A stretch of DNA of 64,000 nucleotides from NCBI GenBank assembly GCA_949825065.1, contig OX463846.1, forward strand, positions 12,520,177 through 12,584,176, written 5' to 3'. The position numbers were made by a program, and so were the translations under genes. The notes beneath the pieces were generated by a model, which had not been told where the DNA came from, ran no database searches, and saw only the letters and a program-made list of their open reading frames with translations. Below are positions 25,321 through 36,998 of the stretch, piece by piece. Positions within the stretch are counted from its first letter, which is position 1; every line of letters begins with the position of its first letter. This DNA is from Odontocerum albicorne (taxonomy: Eukaryota > Arthropoda > Insecta > Trichoptera > Odontoceridae).

Positions 25321-25537
25321 TTTGTATTATTGTACAAAAATTCATTGTATACAGTACAACTTGGCGGGTAGATAACCATGTATCAATATCCTTCAACCAA
25401 CTGCAAAGGTGTTAAAGAAACCTTTTCAGAAAAACAGACTAGAATCCTTAATAAAATATCTGGATATCCGCGGTAATAGAACCCGTAACCACGAGGTTGG
25501 AAGACAAGAGTCTTATTGACTAGGTAACGGATATCGA
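25321..25537 (-). mobile_element. tRNA-derived SINE, near full length
   Basis: Minus orientation. The plus strand shows the tail (TTGTATACAGTACAACTTGG), body (CCTTCAACCAACTGCAAAGG), then ATAGAACCCGTAACC (decayed B box) and GGTTGGAAGACAAGAGTCTT with GACTAGGTAACGG (A-box side). Confidence 0.8.
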
Positions 25538-25967
25538 CATTATGAAAACCAATTATACAGTAAAATATATGAATAGAAAAAATCCTGATTAATACGGTAG
25601 AGCTTTTTATTTAATCTTTACTGTAACGTCTACTTCGAAACATTATTAGTTAAAAAAAAAACATATTTTTTTGACAAAATAAATCTCACCATAGACGTTC
25701 CGTAACATAAATTGAAATCATGAAAATGAAATTTGGTGGAAACAATAATTCGTCTTTGCCTTTTACTTTTTACTCAAATCCCGTCAAGGGGAATGGAAGG
25801 CGAAGGACAAGAACCGATATTGACGTTGGGGGCATATTGCAGAAGTCCAAGTTTCGCACTGAATTTAGGCAGTCGGCAAACAAAAGGCATTGAAGTTAAG
25901 CGGCCAATTTATAAACTTTCACTATTATGCTAGTATAGGGTTACCAAATATCCGAATTTTCCAGAAA

Positions 25968-26296
25968 ATTTTACTGAAGTACAAATGACAGTTGAAACTA
26001 TAATCATATTATGGATTATCACTTAAAGCTATAAACGGAATATTAAGAAAGTCAATATAATAAATGAAAATTATTCGATAAAATAAATGTTTAGACGATT
26101 TAAATCTTCAACTAACTGGTAAAATTGACGGTAGATCTTCAAGTGGCGTTTTTTTTTTGAGAAATAAGAAATGGAACAATCATTGGACGTGGTCAAGATA
26201 TGGTATTTAGTAAATTAAATCTGCCAAATTAAGAACAGAAAGACTTTTGTCTAATAATCCATGCCAAACTCTCACTTGGGATATTTAACAATACCC
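25968..26296. repeat. Tandem duplication, copy 1 (329 bp)
   Basis: First of two head-to-tail, nearly identical copies; it begins ATTTTACTGAAGTACAAATG and ends AACAATACCC. Differences from copy 2 are small indels: TATAATC versus TATATAATC, and the T run near 26150. It contains no gene. Confidence 0.97.
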
Positions 26297-26631
26297 ATTT
26301 TACTGAAGTACAAATGACAGTTGAAACTATATAATCATATTATGGATTATCACTTAAAGCTATAAACGGAATATTAAGAAAGTCAATATAATAAATGAAA
26401 ATTATTCGATAAAATAAATGTTTAGACGATTTAAATCTTCAACTAACTGGTAAAATTGACGGTAGATCTTCAAGTGGCGTTTTTTTTTTTGAGAAATAAG
26501 AAATGGAACAATCATTGGACGTGGTCAAGATATGGTATTTAGTAAATTAAATCTGCCAAATTAAGAACAGAAAGACTTTTGTCTAATAATCCATGCCAAA
26601 CTCTCACTTGGGATATTTAACAATACCCATT
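26297..26631. repeat. Tandem duplication, copy 2 (~335 bp)
   Basis: Second copy, directly adjoining copy 1. It includes a longer T run near 26480. The junction shares only a few bases (CCCATT), which fits a recent replication- or repair-mediated duplication, not a transposon. An assembly artefact between two haplotypes is the main alternative. Confidence 0.97.
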
Positions 26632-26766
26632 CTGGAAAGGTGACAAGCTCATCACGCAGTGGCCCATTCGCAAGTGACACAGCATTGTCACTTCCATATG
26701 GTTGATTTTAAATTTAAAATACTTTTTAAATATTGGTATTAATTTTTTTGATTCATGTTGAATCAT

Positions 26767-26961
26767 ATTGTATTGTATTTCATTATCGTTAAAAAAATAA
26801 CCGGCCGGGTTTAATACCATGTGACAATCTCTTCCAATCAACCAGATATATGTTAAAAACCCTTATATTTAAAAAAAATATATGGTTACCAACTGGAATT
26901 GAACCCGCAATCCTTGAGTAAGAAGTCAAGTTTCTTGACAATTATGGTCACGGATGTCAGC
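26767..26961 (-). mobile_element. tRNA-derived SINE
   Basis: Plus-strand landmarks of the inverted element are CGGGTTTAATACCATGTG, TCTCTTCCAATCAACCAGA, AACTGGAATTGAACCCGCAA (B box, inverted) and GGTCACGGATGTC (head end). The A-box side is altered. Confidence 0.75.
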
Positions 26962-28079
26962 ATTGTTAGGTAAAAAACAAAACAATGTTTATTGAATCAT
27001 GACACAATGTAAACAGCAGATATACCAATGACTCAGTTTTATTGACTTCTCCAACAACGTTTTTTTTGTACACAATTGTACTCGTACATCAAAAAATCTG
27101 ATTGAGTTTTTCATTATGAAGTTTGAAAAAAATTACTCCTGAAAATGGACCAAATCTTTCAGTGGCCAAATTTTCAAATGATTACAGCGACATCCCTAAA
27201 AATTACGTAACATTATTTTTGTTAGCTCAACATAATGCAATACGAGTAAAATATACGTTTCTGCATTTCTACTAAAATATTTTCTTCTCTTGAAAAATAA
27301 AAATATAATTTGTGTGCACTCGTTTATAGTCCTGTACTATATTTTATATTCACTATGAAAAGTGTGGTGACCTAATAGAAGTAGTGTAGGCACCCTGGCT
27401 TGCGCCACAAACCACATCGGTATATGTGTGATTGATCACTCGTGTGGGTGTCATTGCAAACTAGCTATCATAAAGGATATGGACTATTCAATTGGTGGTC
27501 TTTCTTACGCATGACGCATGAGAGACTGCCGTAACACTTCCTATAATATACTGAATCTAGACAGCTGCGAGGGTAAACGTTAACAGCTTTACCCTGTCAG
27601 ATGCGATTGTTCGGTATATCAATAGATAGGCAAGTCTAAGGATTAATTACTGTAAGCCTGTTGTGAAAATGACTACTGACTAGAAATTACAGGGTAAAGA
27701 TTTAATACTTTACCTAATCCCCTTTAGATATTATATGTATTTGAGATGGAAATATTTCAGGATAGCGAATTTAACATATCGTGAAAATACACTGCGGTCA
27801 GAAAGTTCAATATAATTTGTTAAATATATAAAGGACATTAATTTTCAAGTTATGTTAAATGTTAATTTAAATTATACCAAAAATCTAATACTTCGGCAAT
27901 TGGGCTTCTACGATTTTCAGAATATTCTAAGATCACGTGGCCGAACAACACCTGGTTGGATTTTAATGTTTTCAAGGTTTTATTTTTTTAACGGAAAAAA
28001 ATAAGAATGCATTTTTCGAAAATATTATATATACCTGAACGTGCAAACTACGAGTATGCATGAAATGAATGCAGAGAGA
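26962..28079. other. Gene-free stretch
   Basis: AT-rich, with a slightly GC-richer segment at 27370-27640. No gene, domain or repeat recognised. Confidence 0.4.
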
Positions 28080-28310
28080 GGAAGCGGTCGATCGAGAAAA
28101 AAAGGTGGAATGAGATGGTTGGAGATATTTCAACCGAGGGAAAGGCAAAAAATATGAAAAACAGAAAAGTATTATTATGATGATATGTATAGATATGGAT
28201 GAGGCGAGTTTTGCGCATGGATAGAAAGGTTTGAAGATATGTCCTCTATGTCTACCCCAAAAGGAAAATGGCATGATTACATATAATATATGTATGCAAT
28301 GGCAGATAGA
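28080..28310 (+). mobile_element. RTE-like LINE 3' end
   Basis: Broken frames read GEFCAWIERFEDMSSMSTPK, matching the shared 3'-terminal sequence of the local LINE family (GGATAGAAAGGTTTGAAGAT, then TGTCCTCTATGTCTACCCC). It is followed by ATATGTATGC tail sequence. Only the 3' end is present. Confidence 0.65.
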
Positions 28311-29630
28311 GCACAAACCATAAATACCGTATTATAAACTTCCTAAAGGTACTTTTGAACATATTTAAATGAATACATGAATTCATGAATAAATAATAGT
28401 TTATATGGTATAAACTTTATTTTAAAACTTATCGCACTATTAAAATTTGAAAAATACTTCTACTAATCAAAAACCACGTCAACTTTCAAATTTACGAGTA
28501 AAATGACCCAGTGGTCTTATTAACAGAGAAGCAAAGAACCGTGAAGAATCACAAACAATAGTGTTCAGCCGATAACGTGCCCGTACCCGTACGGCCGTAC
28601 TACTGCTGTACTGTACTGTACCGTACTGTACTGTTAATAAGTTAATTGAAGCAGAATTATCATACCGAGCTAAGGACAATTTGATTATCTAGTACGATAT
28701 TTCCTTATTCTGAGGTCAAAGCATTGTACAAAGTTCTTTACTTTTAAATCCCTACATGACCATGGAGATGTGAAGGATTTTGTAGATTGTAATCGATCGA
28801 ATCGAGAGAGAGACTTTGGCTCAGCATATTTTTAGTTCGAAATTTTGATTCGTGAAGGATTTTTTTTATTTTGAGATACTCGTAAGTACAAATATTGCTA
28901 TGATGAGGTTTTTTAACATGGAATAATATAATTGCAGAGTAAAAAGAGCAATTTGAGAAAAATATACTCGTATATCTAATAATAAAGGACAATTAATATA
29001 GGCGTGCGTCAACTAGGGATTCGAACCTTTTGACAAATTAATAAAAATATTTAAAAAAAGTTGAATGTAAGGATAGGAAGGTGGTGGCTGCGGTGATTAG
29101 ATCAGAAACTTCCCCGCATCTGTACATGTTTAGAAAAAAAAACATATTTGGTAAAAAAAACAATTGAAAACTTCCCAAGAGAAGACGAACTATATAGGAG
29201 CTTTCGTAGATCTTCTGAATTTGTGATAGTAACATATTCGCCTGTTTAATACTGCGGATCGAAATAATTAAAAATATTCTATTACAATAATAGAACGATG
29301 GTGCATTTATCGGGGGTAAAATGTAACCAATATAATAGGGATGAAAAATGTCACGAATGATCTCGTATTTTTTTTTAATTTTGTAGAAATTAATACCTAT
29401 AATTGGGAAAATATTCATTGGTAGTCCAATCGGGAGAAAAACTATAGGCTCATAAATAAAGAAGGAAATCCCTGACCTTTCAATTAGATTAGTTGAAAAA
29501 CCTACAAAAACTCAGTATAAAAGAGTCTGTGGATTCGGTTACAACATTGTTCCGATTATGTGCCCTTTGACGTACTCCATATTGCCTGAGAAACATTGAT
29601 TATTAATACATATTAAACAAAAGGTCATCG
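28311..29630. other. Gene-free stretch
   Basis: AT-rich sequence containing the GTACT-type repeat listed separately. ORFs such as 29038-29418 (minus) are AT-driven (I/F/Y/L-rich) without a signature. No gene recognised. Confidence 0.4.
28580..28634. repeat. GTAC-rich simple repeat
   Basis: A run of GTAC-containing units: CCGTACCCGTACGGCCGTAC followed by several CTGTACTGTAC units. It is strongly self-complementary and can fold. Simple repeat with no coding role seen. Confidence 0.8.
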
Positions 29631-29912
29631 ATGTTCGAAGATCGGGGTTGCAATATAGTCGACATGAAGAGGAGAACAAAGCGCGGCGACGGAGTTGCCC
29701 CAGCGCGGGTCGGTCAGGTAGTTAGAATGCAAACCGAGTCGCGTGGCCGTCAGAACTCGCGCGGGCTGTGTGTATTCAGTGCTCAGTGTTCATTTCCGCG
29801 TACTGGGCGGCCGCTGCGAGCTATGACGCGCCTATTCAGATGGCCATTGCTAGTTGCTAGAGAAGGTTATCCTATCCTACTGCCGCATCGTCAAATCAAA
29901 TCGTATCGGCGC
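29631..29912. other. GC/CpG-rich island truncated by assembly gap
   Basis: Dense CpG (GCGCGGCGACGG, CAGCGCGGGTCGGTC, CGCGCGGGCTG, GGGCGGCCGCTGCGAGC) sets this apart from all flanking DNA. Two arthropod initiator-like TCAGT sites lie at 29776-29780 and 29783-29787. A plus frame is open from 29631 into the gap but has no domain. It may be a promoter or first exon; the continuation is lost in the gap. Confidence 0.4.
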
Positions 29913-30112
29913 NNNNNNNNNNNNNNNNNNNNNNNNNNNNNNNNNNNNNNNNNNNNNNNNNNNNNNNNNNNNNNNNNNNNNNNNNNNNNNNNNNNNNNNN
30001 NNNNNNNNNNNNNNNNNNNNNNNNNNNNNNNNNNNNNNNNNNNNNNNNNNNNNNNNNNNNNNNNNNNNNNNNNNNNNNNNNNNNNNNNNNNNNNNNNNNN
30101 NNNNNNNNNNNN
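29913..30112. other. Assembly gap (200 N)
   Basis: A run of 200 unknown bases. The round length suggests an estimated or default size. Long ORFs calculated across it are meaningless. Confidence 1.
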
Positions 30113-30268
<156 letters not shown>

Positions 30269-30289
30269 AACCAACTGAATGACACTGTG

Positions 30290-30745
30290 GATATATTATC
30301 GGCACCGCCTAGCAGTATGAGAAAGATCCTGGCTGATATTCTTCCTTACGAATAAGCTAACATAAGCAGACTCTATTTGCGTACCAGGAGATATCCATGC
30401 AAAGTGGATAAAAAAATGAGCATTTTACTAACAAGGCAACAGAGATTGTCAATTATAACAAATGTAGAAGTGCTTGCTCGTATGTATGTATGTTACATAT
30501 GTACAAGGCACGAGAATTCATAAAATAGTGAAGGTTCGCCAGTTGCAGAATCTTGGTCACATAATGAGAGGCACAATATACATTATAATACAAGTATCAA
30601 TAAATTGCAAACGAGGCAGCGGCCATGGCTTGGCTTAAGAACTTCCGAGAATAGTTTGGATGCGGTTCAACCGAGTTGTTCCTGACTGCATGTAGTAGAC
30701 AAGATTGTCATGATGGTGGCTAACCCAGTGATAAGAAACGGCACC
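30290..30745 (+). mobile_element. LINE fragment (LGHIMR-type RT C-terminus)
   Basis: Plus-strand pieces read ITNVEVLARM (about 30448-30477), VRQLQNLGHIMRG (about 30532-30570), then a GSGHGLA-ELPRIVWMRFN-like stretch and IVMMVANPV (about 30703-30735). These match the endonuclease/RT LINE C-terminal pattern 'tNeevL.Rm ... lqylGHimR ... sWLrnlr.Wf ... vamiaNlr', with stops and indels. The lineage resembles the fragment at 61.4-61.7 kb and differs from the 'RWFGHMERM' copies. Confidence 0.65.
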
Positions 30746-30970
30746 TCGAGAAGAAAATGTTTCCTAATGCACCCATTTAAATATAATTTAAATAAACTTT
30801 ACTTCGCAACTTTTCTTATGTTTATTACATGCCGACAAATAATATACACATACAAATATAACATCACATGGAAATAATTTTTTTTTAAATGTAGTACTCA
30901 TAACCGATTTGAAGCAAAAATGTGTATATATGAGAAAAACAGTTTTTTTTTCATAACAAATCATATTCAC

Positions 30971-31176
30971 GATCTGCGTAGCCTAGTTGGTATGACGCCT
31001 TCCTGTCCAGAAACCACTGGTTAGATTCCGCTTGGAACCCAACTTATTTTAAAAAGGATTTCAGTCACCAGACTGAAGGCCTTTTTAAAATCTTTCTCTT
31101 TGCTTAGAAGAGATTTCCTCAATGTAATAAACCCGCCAGGTTGTACTGTATACAACGTAAGTCTAAATACAATAAT
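30971..31176 (+). mobile_element. tRNA-derived SINE, near full length
   Basis: The best-preserved A box in the window: GTAGCCTAGTTGGTATGACGC at 30979-30999 (20-base core GTAGCCTAGTTGGTATGACG). B-box-like GGTTAGATTCCGC is followed by TTGGAACCCAAC. The body has AGAAGAGATTTCC and AATAAACCCGCCAGG, and the tail TTGTACTGTATACAACG then AAATACAATA. A CAGTCACCAGACTGAAGGCC variant replaces the usual mid-body. Confidence 0.8.
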
Positions 31177-31189
31177 ATTAGTCTTGTTA

Positions 31190-31283
31190 GTGCTCCCCTG
31201 AAGATGAGGTGAAAGCTTTGAACCCGGTAGGGTTATACCGTTACAAAAAGTGGAATAAACAGTGTTTGATAAAACAAATTACT
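31190..31283 (+). repeat. Dispersed repeat, CCTGAAGATGAGGTG type
   Basis: The part TATACCGTTACAAAAAGTGG (31234 onward) through AAACAAATTAC at 31283 recurs almost unchanged at 47169-47218. The upstream CCCTGAAGATGAGGTGAAAG resembles the CCTGAGGATGAAAGC sequence at 61259. It is probably the 3' end of an unidentified retroelement, immediately next to a SINE tail. Confidence 0.7.
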
Positions 31284-31344
31284 ATGTCTTTAAACCTCCA
31301 TAACGTTAATGCCTTAACTATAAACAATACAATAATATTAGTTA

Positions 31345-31690
31345 AATTTACACACACACATCCCATCAAGCCATATCCCTATCGGTGTAGGCAGAGGACA
31401 AAAACACCAGACTTTTCTATCTCGGCATACATATTTAGCTTCTTTTACATTCATACACCTTCTCATAAAACTACTACGATTTCTCTAATTTCTACGATTC
31501 CTTCTTTCACAATACCATTCATTCGATCCAACCACACTTTCCTTGGTCTTCTTCTCACACTCCTTCCGCTAATATCTGCAGTACATATCTGTTTATTGGT
31601 ATTTTTTTCATTCATGTGTTCCACATGCCCAAACCATCTCAGCGTGCTTTTTTTCATATTACTTAACATATCAGCCTTGAATTAAATTTG
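31345..31690 (-). mobile_element. RTE-like LINE 3' fragment
   Basis: The minus-strand frame 31463-31669 reads LSNMKKSTLRWFGHVEHMNE and then SVRRRPRKVWLDRMNGIVKE, the classic C-terminal 'lRWfGHveRM ... GRPrktWlDqi' of endonuclease/RT LINEs. The following 3' end (TCTGGTGTTTTTGTCCTCTG, TGCCTACACC on the minus strand) matches other copies. The fragment is truncated upstream at 31690. Confidence 0.8.
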
Positions 31691-32139
31691 GAAAATATAT
31701 ATCAATAGCAATTGGCAATTTTAGGCGACAAAAATGTCTTAAGATTCTAGTTGAATAAAAAATTATATTAAAATCTATTATTACTCAATGAGTTTAATTG
31801 AGATTTTTTATTAAAAAAACACTAAAATAATTAATAAAATACGAGCAAGATAAACATTACAAATAATGATAATTCCTCGTTTCCTCATTCGCTTCTGCAA
31901 TCAGATAGTAATTAGCAAACTGTGACACAGAGATCGATAAGGAGTCAAGGTGAATGTAGCGAGTATCACTTACACGAGTTTTCTGCGCAGCCAAGGTGAA
32001 CCAACGATGTTACCGATAGAAAAAAAATAGCTTATCGATTATTTTTATTGCACACTCGACGGGCATCAGGGATCCACACGAATCATTGCAAAGCCAGTCC
32101 CACATAAAACTTAATAATACAATGAGGAGAAAGAGTAAA
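31691..32139. other. Gene-free stretch
   Basis: AT-rich spacer with a short mixed-composition segment at 31930-32100. Nothing recognised. Confidence 0.4.
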
Positions 32140-32530
32140 TTTTATATATAATATAATACATGCAAACATAAATACCATCACGAGATGATAGAACACCAGA
32201 CTTTCCTATCTCGACATACATCCTTTCACCTATTTTACACCCATACACATTCACATACGATTTGATCCAGCCATGCTTTCCTTGGTCTTCTTCGACCACT
32301 CCTTCCACTCATATTTGCATTACACTCGTATTCTTTGTTTTATTAGTCTTTCTTCACTTATTCGTTCTATATGCCCAAACAATCGCAGAGTACTCTAGTT
32401 CATCTTATTTTACACAGGAGCCTTAAGTTCACATTCATCCCTTATCATTTCATTCCGTATGTTCTTTAACATTGTCCCCCTATGTATTTTTTCTCAGTGC
32501 ACGCATTTCTACAGCATTCATTCGGCTCCT
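32140..32530 (-). mobile_element. RTE-like LINE 3' fragment, degenerate
   Basis: Minus-strand pieces are NIRNEMIRDECELK (near 32430-32470), STLRLFGHIERISEERLIKQ (near 32340-32400), then EEDQGKHGWIKS and the 3' end with GAAAGTCTGGTGTTCT. Several frameshifts. It meets the oppositely oriented copy at 32536. Confidence 0.7.
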
Positions 32531-32535
32531 TTCGT

Positions 32536-32645
32536 GTATGGATATAGAAGAGGCGAAGGAAGTGTTTCGAGATATGAAAGTCTGGCGCTCTGCCCTCTCT
32601 GCATACCCCGACAAAAAAAAATAGCGTGGTGGTATGTATGATGGA
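32536..32645 (+). mobile_element. RTE-like LINE 3' end, inverted relative to neighbour
   Basis: Plus strand: AGAAGAGGCGAAGGAAGTG, then ATGAAAGTCTGGCGCTCTGC, CCTCTCTGCATACCCC and a GTGGTATGTATG tail, the shared 3' terminus of the family. It lies directly beside a minus-strand copy, giving an inverted pair of fragments. Confidence 0.7.
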
Positions 32646-33526
32646 ATGAAACATTTACACTTTAAATTTACAATAAACACATCGTAGTTCTTGGATATAC
32701 GAGTAATTCTAATTTATCACAACAAATTGTATACTACTTAAGTACTTTAAGACGTCTACTTGAACTGAATTGAAGTTTATTTATTAATTTACTTTATTTT
32801 ATTTATTAAGTTTTACGACAGAAGTTGTTAACATGCTAATTTCATAGGTCTTGATCCCTTAACTTGTCAATTAACAATGCTAGTCGTAAAACAACGCTAA
32901 ACGACCGGGCATAAATACAAAAAAATATTCCACAGAGCAGCGTCACATATTGTAACTGGTGTAATGTTTTATTTGTAACCTTGACAGATAAAATCAAATT
33001 AAACTATATGCTAATTAATGCGAACGGAGTTTGTGTGTTGTTTAACTTGAAATAAAACCAAACAATTTAAGCGACATATCATGATTTTAATAGAAATTGG
33101 ACCATTAAAATATGTTTACTAGATGACACAATCAGTTTTGTAGCTCATTTTCAATTAGACCTTTGAAATACGTATTCGATACCTACTCACTCACATTGAC
33201 TGCTGAATAATTTATTTAAAAAATGCTAAAAGGTATCATTTTTTAAATTCTTAAAAAAATGTAAAAATGGGAGAGCAGGTAAAATTCATAGTACCGTTAT
33301 GACACTTGTTTATTAATTCATCCAAACCAATCGGAATAGAACGGCAATGTGCGTTTTGAGCACCCAGCAAAAGTTTATAAGAACTAAACGTGTTAAAATT
33401 AATAATATAGCGACATGAAAAATACTTCTGAGACCGATCCGAAACAGCGCCCCAATTGCGACTCGAACTCATTAATATGAATACAATTGAAGCTGTTTTT
33501 AATTTATATATTATTTAATTCATATA
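32646..33526. other. Gene-free stretch
   Basis: AT-rich unique DNA; nothing recognised on either strand. Confidence 0.4.
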
Positions 33527-33560
33527 TTTTTAACGTGCTATTAACATAGCACGTTAAAAA
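33527..33560. repeat. Perfect stem-loop, 14-bp stem
   Basis: TTTTTAACGTGCTA (33527-33540) and TAGCACGTTAAAAA (33547-33560) are exact inverses around the six-base loop TTAACA. The sequence is not simple AT repeat, so the symmetry is unlikely to be accidental. Function unknown. Confidence 0.9.
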
Positions 33561-33754
33561 TAAGGAATAGTATAACAGAGAAAAATGTGTCGAATTTATC
33601 AAGAACAGCACTATTTATTTGGTCACAAGATAAAATTCTTTCGTTTAAAATTGTAACATTTTATTATGTCGTCTTAAACGGGAAAAATAAAAAGTTCACG
33701 AGAAGATAACAATATGTTAATTATCCGTTTAATTCACAAATATTAAATAGAATA

Positions 33755-33885
33755 ATAGAAGGTTTCGCATGACGATGTAGGTGTATGAATCAGGAGGAAG
33801 CGAAAGGTGCGTGTTGGATACAAACATGTGTAATCTGTTATTTCTGCATACCCCAGGCAAGGAAATTGCGTGATAAATGCATAAA
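33755..33885 (+). mobile_element. RTE-like LINE 3' end
   Basis: GATGTAGGTGTATGAATCAG, GGAGGAAGCGAAAGGTGCG and TGCATACCCCAGGCAAGG match in order the 3'-terminal sequence of the local LINE family. It is short and degenerate. Confidence 0.55.
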
Positions 33886-33940
33886 AAGAAAAAAATAATA
33901 TATTTTATGGAAAATAATTTAAAACAGTACCAATTCAATT

Positions 33941-34010
33941 TATTGTATTATTTTACACTTATGTTATATATAGTACCAACTTGGAGGGTATATTGCCAAA
34001 ATGTGACTAC
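33941..34010 (-). mobile_element. SINE tail fragment
   Basis: TATTGTATTATTTTACACTT and GTACCAACTTGGAGGG, then ATATTGCCAAAATGTGACTA, correspond to the 3' quarter of the SINE family in minus orientation. Confidence 0.55.
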
Positions 34011-35159
34011 CAGCCGAAACTATTAATTAATTATGAATGTAGCCCTTCCAAGGTCGGCGGCCTAAAACTTGAGGGTTAATTAAAAAATGACACCTGGGGA
34101 AAAAATATACTCGTACCATGGTCATAAATGACACGTCGCATGGATAATTGCCATATCACTTCTGATCTCATTGTGCTAGAGCGGTATTAAACCCAAACAT
34201 TACCAGAACACCTGTGAACACAAATGACCAATCGAGCACATACAAGTCACGCACAGTTCCGTAACCTTGCACTGACGCTTCGATTATGATAAGCTAACGA
34301 TAATACTCGTATTCTTTATATCAACGCTAAATATTGAATGTATTCTATTTAGGAAGCAAGGGAACAAAAGCAAACAAGATTTGTCATAAGAAAAAACGTG
34401 GAAAACGTATGCATAAGAAATTATAAAGATTTCAAATCTCACGCGTTGCGTTACGAATTGGTTCTAGGAAAAAATCGCGTAGCTAGAAAAACGCCTCAAG
34501 TGAATTGATTTAAATCTGGGTGAGGTAGAGATTGGTTCAAAACAAAAAAAAGGTTAACTAAAAAATAATTCATTTAATGTTTAGTTAGAAAGCCCACATA
34601 GCTTATTCCCTTTAATTGGGTAACTGATCAGCTGAGTTTGGCAAATCTGGATCATTATTCTCCCACTTTCTTTACGGCTCTGGATCGGTATGTAGACAAT
34701 TTTCAATTTCTTTTTTCAATAGTTGTCAAGAGTGAGTGATGACAGGCAGCATTTTTCTGGTATCTATAATGTCCATTGTATCAATCTAAGGACTTCATCC
34801 CTCACAAGGTGATTGAGAAATTAAAATCTTTTTTGGTATATACTGGTATTGAAGAAAATTTAATTGCGTTATATCGTAATCACGTATAACGAAAAATACC
34901 TGTAACCCATGTGTATTGTTATTTAAAATAAACATTAACGCAAGATATTTTACTTGGACAGCTTTAAATATTACTAAATAATTTGTAGGGCTTTAATGAG
35001 GCATTCTGAAATACACATTTCAACCCGCCTGTACTATCTGAACAATAATTATATGTGAGTATTCGTCGATATATTTTTTTAAAGAAGTTTGCGAGTACTT
35101 TATGAAAAATGCAATTACCTTATATTTTTTCAGAAGTGTATATGATAATTTAAAATAAA
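34011..35159. other. Gene-free stretch
   Basis: Unique AT-rich sequence with slightly mixed composition at 34150-34300. No gene or repeat recognised. Confidence 0.4.
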
Positions 35160-35560
35160 TTATACTTCTTTTACTTCATTCTCTTAAGTTAGGCCTGTGG
35201 TCTTAGGACTGCATGATTGAGATGTTGATTCCGTTATCCTTCCGTCTCTTTGGAAGTCTTCCTGCGGGATCCATCCTTTCCAGATGAGCATCGTCAGTGC
35301 CTTCTGAGATTTCTCGCATATTTCTCGGATAGTTGTCGCCGACACTATTTCAAATAGTCAGTTGCCGACACTATTTCAAAGTGTTTTGCCTGAAATGGCA
35401 TTGGGGGCTTTCATTTCATTAATTCTGAGCATACCGTATTCCATAAGTCATAATTAGCCTGACATATGATTTGTAAATTTTGACCTTACTGTTTATTCTT
35501 ATGTATATATTATTCCAGACAACATTTTTGAAGCATCCGATTCGTGTTAAATGAAATTAA
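35160..35560 (-). mobile_element. LINE reverse-transcriptase C-terminal fossil
   Basis: Minus-strand pieces read TVRSKFTNHMSG, then MEYGMLRINEMKAPNAISGK and REICEKSQKALTMLIWKGWI-like sequence. They correspond to 'vRskiYktyVRPimTYGiet ... EMk.LRaIaGkTr.DriRn.dIr' of endonuclease/RT LINEs. Multiple stops are present. A 20-bp segment (TGCCGACACTATTTCAAA) is locally duplicated near 35350 and 35367. Confidence 0.6.
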
Positions 35561-36998
35561 ACCGAAAATAAGTTTAGCTTGATTTTGATGCAATATTATT
35601 GTAATAAGTTTACATTTGTTGATAATACAAGATAATTATAAATCAACTGTTTAGTACCTTAATAACATATGAATATGCAATTGTAAACCGACAGTTTAGT
35701 ACCTTCACCAACTCGGTCGATAACAATTATAATAGTTGTGGTAATAAATACTTGTAACACACGTCTAGGTTTTTTTCTGTGTAAAAGTTAAGAACAAAAA
35801 CTATAAACAATTTTTGTTACGTGTGCTTTTTTGCGTTTAGAATATTTAATGGGTTCATATTTTTTCCTGCATTTTTTACCTTTTTCTGAACTTCCGTATT
35901 GATTTGATAGATACTGATGTGAAAAATACGTAATATTATTGCGATTAATATTATTCTGTTATGTTTCGACGGCGTGCTTTTTAAATGAACAATCAAATTG
36001 GCCAGTTTTTTGTATTACAACTTTTCTTGATACAAAAATGAAAACAACAAGCTTTAGTTACATATGATGTAAATTTAATATTAATTTTTCATTTTGTAAA
36101 AAAAAACAATTGTCAAAATGTGATAATATTATAATACGCACTTTTATGTAAAATTGTTTTTTTTTTCGTAAAATTTCAAAAAATACGGTAACTGATGCCA
36201 AATATTATATTGTTAAGGAAAATTTCATGTTTAATGCAACTATCAATATTTGATCTGCATACACTGATAAATAGTGTGTATACTTATAATTTGTAAATTA
36301 TAAAATACGAACAGCTATTTGCGTACATACATTGCAGAGATAAATGAAATATCTTCAACATTTTATAATTCTCAGACAAAAAATCACATTAATAAATTTA
36401 AAAAAATATATAAGCTACTATAATTATACTATATAATACTAATGATATAACTTAGAATTTTCTAATGACGAACGTACTGTTTATTATAAAAGAATAAATA
36501 TATTTCCTGGATATTTCAGCTTGATAAGGTTGTTATGCTGAAATATATCTACGATCACTTAATACATTACTTCCTTAAAAAAATATTAAATTAAATACTT
36601 GATTATTTCATATTAAACACTCGAAATACATGTTAAGGCTGAAAATATATTAATCTAAGAAAAGCTATGTGAAATAAGCTTCGATTTACGAGTACTCGGA
36701 AAACTTGACATACAGGTACGAGTATATTCACATCACCTTTTAATAAATGAAATTTCTCAATAATTGAATGTGAAAATAATACTTGAAATAATAAAACATT
36801 ATTCTAGAAAGTTGAATGTTTGAAAGTGTGCGGAGTTTTATGCAACAAGTGCAGCGATTTTCATTGATTTCGTTGACGTCAACGCCGATTTCAAAGGATT
36901 TAAAAACTAACTATGCAGTTAGACCAGAGGATTTAGCTTTATCCTTGCACATGAAGTTTCGCAGTAAGATAAAATTATTGATGTTTATTGAATTGCAT
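35561..36998. other. Gene-free stretch
   Basis: Very AT-rich; no gene or repeat family recognised. The ORF at 36816-37100 owes its second half to the adjoining SINE. Confidence 0.4.
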
